This document shows, piece by piece, positions 6,164 through 9,486 of a DNA stretch of 9,486 nt. This stretch comes from Deltaproteobacteria bacterium. GTDB taxonomy: Bacteria > Desulfobacterota > Desulfobacteria > Desulfobacterales > ETH-SRB1. The position numbers and the translations under genes were made by a program. The notes beneath the pieces were generated by a model. That model was not told the DNA's origin, searched no databases, and saw only the letters and a program-made list of their open reading frames with translations. Every line of letters starts with the position of its first letter. The stretch's first letter is position 1. The DNA is taken from the NCBI GenBank assembly GCA_003647525.1, contig QMMZ01000039.1:1-9486 (forward strand), read 5' to 3'.

Positions 6164-7895
6164 TAATACCAAACAGCCGGCATTTATAAATGTGGTGTAT
6201 AAGCTGGGCCTGAAGAATACAGAAACAGGGGTCGGGTATTTTTCATGCAGCCCTATGAAAGAAATCAGCTTTAAAGAATCAATTGAATACCTGAGAGATC
6301 ATCCCTATGATACTTTTATGCATAAACATCTTTTAGATATTATCGCGAATTTTGATGAAAAAAAGATAAACAAACTCATTAAGGAAGCGAGGCAGGATGA
6401 TTATACTTTGTCGGCATTATTATATGAAGCTTCTCTATTATATGATAACTTCAACTTATTTAAAAAATATTTTGAACCAGAAGAAACAAAGAAGCTTTCA
6501 GCTTACACTCCGCTTAACCTTATCAAATCCAGCCTTTTAGACGATCATGATCTTCATTCAAAATGGATTGCTGTTTTCAAAAGCAACATCTTCGAGCATA
6601 AGCCGCTTCCAGCGCCTGATGATATCAAACTGCCGCTATTGTTCGGCAAAGAAAAACTTTCGGAGATACAAGATAATTATGTCCATATTCGTGGAATCCA
6701 TGACAAAATAGCAGGGAATTGCTCAAAAAAAGATAAATACATTACTCCGCTTAAGACAACCGCCCAGCACGCTCTGAACAAACTTACAGAATATGATATC
6801 CTCACGGATACGGAAATGAGGCACGAATCATCCCTGAGCCCTTTTGCGCTTCTCAGGAAATGGCATATCGGCTACTCCGTCAGGAACAGCCGGCACAACT
6901 ATATTTTTATAGGCGATCAAACCAGTTACGGCAAGGGTCTTTCTCTTGATGCAGCCCGGGCATCGTACAGCATGGAAATAGTTGAACGCAAATCAGCATT
7001 TACCGGCTTTACCTCAGAAGGTACATTTGATTTCATAAAGGAATATCCATTAACTCATGCAAAATACGAGGATCTGATCAAAGATGGGAAAAACGCATTA
7101 AATCCAAACGATCTTGTTTTAGAAACTCCATACAATAACGAAGCACTATTCTGGCTTGAAGGTGAACAGCAAATTGGCCGGAGTATACAATCTATCCTAA
7201 TTCCAGCTCAGTGTGTATTTCTTTTTTGCAATTTGGATGAAATTGATCTGTTCAGCGGACTTGGTTCAACTGGTCTTGCGTCCGGGAACTCCATAGAAGA
7301 GGCAAAAATAAATGCTCTATTAGAAATTATTGAACGTGAAAACGAAGGATTATCTTTTTATACCCCCTCTCGATGCTTCAGACTTGAGGCTGAAAACCCT
7401 CAGATCGCAAATTTATTAGAAGAGTATCAAACCAAAGGCATAATAGTTCAATTCCAGGATATAAGCCAGCCATTCGGTGTCCCATGCTACAAGTGTTTTA
7501 TTGTCAGCCAAAAGGAAGAAATCGTTAAAGGAACCGCTGCTCACCTTGATGGCAAAAAAGCTCTTATTTCCGCCTTAACTGAAACTCCTTATCCCTACCC
7601 TAATGGACCTGCTTCAAATCCAGGCCCCGATGAGCTGCCAACGCTTTGCTTTGAAAATCTGCCCGATTACTCAACCAGTAATCCTGTTAAGGATCTGGCA
7701 ATTCTTGAAACTCTGCTTATAGCTAATAACTACAAACCGCTATATGTAAACTTGACCAGAAAAGACCTTGCTATACCTGTAGTAAAAGCTTTAATACCCG
7801 GAATGGAGATGATAACGGATTTTGATCGCTTTTCCAGGGTTAACCCGAGGCTTTTCGCTAACTATCTTTGTAGCCGTTCACGGCTTGAAACTTGA
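6156..7895 (+). CDS. YcaO-domain protein with long uncharacterised N-terminal region
   Basis: YcaO proteins use ATP to activate backbone amides, forming azolines, thioamides or amidines in peptides and proteins. Some only assist other modifications, such as E. coli YcaO in ribosomal protein S12 methylthiolation. The 579 aa protein has an N-terminal, helix-rich region (~1-220) with no motif I recognise, then a YcaO domain (~225-570). ATP-site features seen: [20 protein letters not shown] with Ser270, Glu274, Glu277 and Arg278; [11 protein letters not shown] with Asn378; ALLEIIERE with Glu390, Glu393 and Arg394; [18 protein letters not shown] (459-476); [13 protein letters not shown]. These residues look intact, so ATP use is likely. 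A CxxC lies at 444-447. A PYPYP run at 478-482 is internal, unlike the extreme C-terminal PxPxP of azoline-forming members. The ATG overlaps the uxs end by 8 bases with no good Shine-Dalgarno, which suggests coupling. No TfuA, ThiF/E1-like, dehydrogenase or precursor peptide is adjacent. Substrate unknown. Confidence 0.88.
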   Translation: MNNNTKQPAFINVVYKLGLKNTETGVGYFSCSPMKEISFKESIEYLRDHPYDTFMHKHLLDIIANFDEKKINKLIKEARQDDYTLSALLYEASLLYDNFNLFKKYFEPEETKKLSAYTPLNLIKSSLLDDHDLHSKWIAVFKSNIFEHKPLPAPDDIKLPLLFGKEKLSEIQDNYVHIRGIHDKIAGNCSKKDKYITPLKTTAQHALNKLTEYDILTDTEMRHESSLSPFALLRKWHIGYSVRNSRHNYIFIGDQTSYGKGLSLDAARASYSMEIVERKSAFTGFTSEGTFDFIKEYPLTHAKYEDLIKDGKNALNPNDLVLETPYNNEALFWLEGEQQIGRSIQSILIPAQCVFLFCNLDEIDLFSGLGSTGLASGNSIEEAKINALLEIIERENEGLSFYTPSRCFRLEAENPQIANLLEEYQTKGIIVQFQDISQPFGVPCYKCFIVSQKEEIVKGTAAHLDGKKALISALTETPYPYPNGPASNPGPDELPTLCFENLPDYSTSNPVKDLAILETLLIANNYKPLYVNLTRKDLAIPVVKALIPGMEMITDFDRFSRVNPRLFANYLCSRSRLET

Positions 7896-8594
7896 ACGCT
7901 TACCTATCTTTTTAATCATTGCTCCTGCAAGTAATAAATCTTCTTTGGTTGTAATTTTAACGTTGCACCTGCTTCCCATGACAACCCTTACCTTTATTCC
8001 AAGTTGTTCTACCAACATAGCATCGTCTGTACCATTAATGCCAGTATGCATAGCATTTTCATGTGCTCTTCTTATCAGGTTATATTTAAAAGCCTGGGGA
8101 GTCTGTGCAAGCCATATTGTATTTCTTTCAATTGTATTCTCAATAAATCCTGAGCTGTTAACTCTTTTTAAAGTATCATATGCAGGTATGCCAAATATGC
8201 AAGCGTCATAATCACTTGCACATGTTATACATTCTGTTAACTGTTCAGAGCGGATAAACGGACGCACGCCATCATGGATAACTACAATACTATCATCTAT
8301 AATATTATCAATTGCCAGAAGACCGTTATAAACTGAATCCTGACGTTTAGCGCCGCCAGGTACAAGGCTTATCTTTTTTTGAAAATTCTGTTGATTGAGT
8401 ATATTCTCATTACAAAACGCAAAATCTTCCTCCGGAACGACAAGAAAAATTTCATCTATCATATTACATTCACTAAATACCGCAATTGTATGGCTTATAA
8501 GCGGACGGTCATCAAGCAATAAATACTGCTTGCGTACGTTATCGTCCATCCTTATACCATTGCCTGCGGCTACGATTATTGCTGAAGTCATCAT
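7878..8594 (-). CDS. ispD: 2-C-methyl-D-erythritol 4-phosphate cytidylyltransferase
   Basis: It joins MEP and CTP to give CDP-methylerythritol, the third step of the MEP isoprenoid pathway. From ATG 8594 the product is 238 aa, normal for the family. Seen: IIVAAGNGIRM with Arg15, KQYL with Lys22 (CTP-binding loop), GGAKRQDSV (80-88), VIHDGVRPF (105-113), PAYDTLKRV (137-145), ERNTIWLAQTPQAF (156-169), GTDDAMLVE (188-196) and NVKITTKEDL with Lys213 position (211-220). The usual PKQ is RKQ here. Starts possible are ATG 8594, ATG 8591 and TTG 8606. The best Shine-Dalgarno (gggggtgg) is 4 bases before the TTG and 16 before the first ATG, so the start is uncertain by a few residues. The gene converges on the YcaO gene with an 18-base overlap. 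No ispF follows, so the partner gene is elsewhere. Confidence 0.95.
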   Translation of the reverse strand: MMTSAIIVAAGNGIRMDDNVRKQYLLLDDRPLISHTIAVFSECNMIDEIFLVVPEEDFAFCNENILNQQNFQKKISLVPGGAKRQDSVYNGLLAIDNIIDDSIVVIHDGVRPFIRSEQLTECITCASDYDACIFGIPAYDTLKRVNSSGFIENTIERNTIWLAQTPQAFKYNLIRRAHENAMHTGINGTDDAMLVEQLGIKVRVVMGSRCNVKITTKEDLLLAGAMIKKIGKRSSFKP

Positions 8595-8610
8595 AAATAG
8601 AATCAAATTA

Positions 8611-8630
8611 CCACCCCCAAAAGGAAGTGG
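8611..8630 (-). promoter_or_regulatory. Hairpin enclosing the ispD ribosome binding site
   Basis: In the minus-strand RNA, ccacuucc and gggggugg can pair over 8 positions (two G-U wobbles) around a UUUU loop. The 3' arm is the only Shine-Dalgarno-like sequence for ispD, so folding would hide it. On the plus strand the same arms have two mismatches, so the structure suits the ispD transcript. Prediction only. Confidence 0.35.
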
Positions 8631-8666
8631 CTTGTTTTTTTAGTCCTGGAAGGCACCATGTTTTGA

Positions 8667-8797
8667 GTGCCTAAAGTGAGCTAAAGTGCCTAAAATGCCT
8701 AAAGTTAAGGAATGCGCCTCCGGCGCTGTTAATTTTATATGAATTAATGGAGCGAAGCGACACCTTAACTTTAGGCATTTTAGCTCACTTTAGGCAC
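8667..8797. repeat. Large inverted repeat made of ~9 bp units (foldback element)
   Basis: The left arm (8667-8710) reads gtgcctaaa, gtgagctaaa, gtgcctaaa, atgcctaaa, gttaagg. The right arm (8763-8797) is the exact complement of the same series minus the third unit. The pairing is thus 35 bp perfect with one 9 bp bulge. The 52-base loop holds a further hairpin (gcgcc-tcc-ggcgc, 8714-8726) and ttaatt/aattaa (8729-8747). There is no coding capacity. It begins 10 bases beyond the stop of the HPr-like gene and may act as its transcript end structure. It looks like a small non-autonomous mobile or REP-type element. Confidence 0.85.
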
Positions 8798-8806
8798 TTT
8801 AATATA

Positions 8807-9486
8807 CTATTTTAGGTAACTAAGCTCTTTTGGAAGAGGTACGCCTTTTCCCATTGTATCTTCACCATAATTGACACTGGTAAGAATTTTAATGTCTCTT
8901 AACGCACGAACATCTCCTTCAAATCTAACGGCAGTTATGTTTTCCTTCTGGATCTTCCCTCCTGCCCACTGTATATCAAGAACGCTGCTTGCATCAAACC
9001 TGTCTTGTCCAACACAAAGTTCCACCTGACCGCCATAATATCGAACAATTTTAGCAACAAGAAGACTGGGCCTGCTGTGGAAACCCAGTTTAACTGGAAT
9101 ACCTACAGAAATTGAAGAACGCTCAATATTTTCATTCAATATCTTACCGGCCAGGTCTTTACCGGTTGTCAGGAAGTGACAGACATAATAAAGTCCGTAA
9201 TTAATTGTCAGATCAAGGAGAACTTCAGAATCAACAAGTAATAATAGCCTTTCCTGAACCTTTTTGTAGATGTTCTTATAACCAGCCTCATGGAGGTGAC
9301 GTTCATAAAAATGCAGAAGCCTTCCTGTCATTTGAAGAAGATGAAATACAACTGAAAAACAACCGCGGAGATCCTTGAGTTTCCTGTTACCAAACCTGTA
9401 TCCACCATGTATTACATATGTATCAAAAGCAGACTGAAGATTGTGTACGAGCATCTCAAATCGTCTTATCTCAACCTCATTGATCA
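8807..9486 (-). CDS. HPr-like phosphocarrier domain protein with helical N-terminal region, 5' end cut by window edge
   Basis: HPr proteins carry phosphate on a histidine in the phosphotransferase system and its regulatory versions. Numbering from the Met at 9454, residues 1-~110 are helix-rich with many aromatics and no recognised motif. Residues ~114-200 resemble HPr: VGIPVKLGFHSRPSLLVAKI has the active-site-type His126 and Arg128 of the HxRP motif, and Ser157 lies 31 residues after the His, the same spacing as His15-Ser46 in E. coli HPr. A short tail ends in LSYLK. The Met at 9454 lacks a good Shine-Dalgarno, and the frame stays open to the window edge (NEVEIRRFE precedes it), so the true start is probably beyond the window. 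It is longer than stand-alone HPr (~85-90 aa). ispD lies downstream beyond the foldback element. A regulatory role is more likely than sugar transport, since no EII or EI gene is visible. Confidence 0.75.
   Translation of the reverse strand, partial: INEVEIRRFEMLVHNLQSAFDTYVIHGGYRFGNRKLKDLRGCFSVVFHLLQMTGRLLHFYERHLHEAGYKNIYKKVQERLLLLVDSEVLLDLTINYGLYYVCHFLTTGKDLAGKILNENIERSSISVGIPVKLGFHSRPSLLVAKIVRYYGGQVELCVGQDRFDASSVLDIQWAGGKIQKENITAVRFEGDVRALRDIKILTSVNYGEDTMGKGVPLPKELSYLK

Noticed and set aside
7800..7895. Truncated or frameshifted end of the YcaO gene at the convergent overlap
   Set aside because: The [13 protein letters not shown] and PRLFANYL blocks that close the domain are in frame, so the C-terminus looks natural.
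7822..8211. Plus-strand ORF of 129 aa over the YcaO gene end and ispD
   Set aside because: It is antisense to strong IspD motifs and has no domain or ribosome binding site.
8667..8797. CRISPR-like array of tgcctaaa units
   Set aside because: The units are ~9 bp, contiguous without spacers and arranged as an inverted repeat, so this is not a CRISPR.
8807..9454. Met at 9454 as the true start of the HPr-like gene
   Set aside because: The frame remains open to the window edge with plausible protein sequence and there is no clear ribosome binding site, so I treat the gene as 5'-partial. This remains uncertain.

Overview
The window is AT-rich chromosomal DNA from a bacterium with two biosynthetic gene groups, several small palindromic repeats, and no phage, IS transposase, CRISPR, rRNA or tRNA. 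Gene content, the fused HPr-like protein and the style of the intergenic repeats suggest an anaerobic Desulfobacterota (former Deltaproteobacteria, perhaps Desulfobacterales). This is an inference, because no phylogenetic marker gene is present.

Left part (1-3116, plus strand): the end of a shikimate/tyrosine operon. It holds the 3' part of aroA (EPSP synthase), then aroK (shikimate kinase), aroC (chorismate synthase) and tyrA (prephenate dehydrogenase). aroA/aroK and aroC/tyrA overlap. The aroK-aroC gap is filled by a ~97 bp palindromic repeat (copy A). tyrA runs tail-to-tail into a small unrecognised minus-strand gene (69 aa).

Middle (3317-3701): a 385 bp gene-free stretch. It has a good sigma70-type promoter facing right, a REP-like palindrome, a second hairpin and four tandem heptamers. 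It probably forms the promoter and long leader of the next operon.

Centre right (3702-7895, plus strand): ugd (an animal-type UDP-glucose 6-dehydrogenase), uxs (UDP-glucuronate decarboxylase) and a 579-aa YcaO-domain protein. The first two give UDP-glucose -> UDP-glucuronate -> UDP-xylose, which points to surface polysaccharide or glycoconjugate synthesis. The YcaO protein is translationally coupled to uxs but has no obvious peptide substrate or partner here. The ugd-uxs gap carries copy B of the same ~97 bp repeat, inverted and about 93% identical to copy A.

Right part (7878-9486, minus strand): ispD (MEP isoprenoid pathway), convergent with and overlapping the YcaO gene. Beyond it are a large inverted repeat built of ~9 bp units (8667-8797) and a gene, cut by the window edge, that joins a helical N-terminal region to an HPr-like phosphocarrier domain.

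The most interesting points are the two near-identical foldback elements sitting inside two unrelated operons, the unit-structured inverted repeat at 8667-8797, the YcaO protein with a large uncharacterised N-terminal region next to a UDP-xylose pathway, and the HPr-fusion protein.
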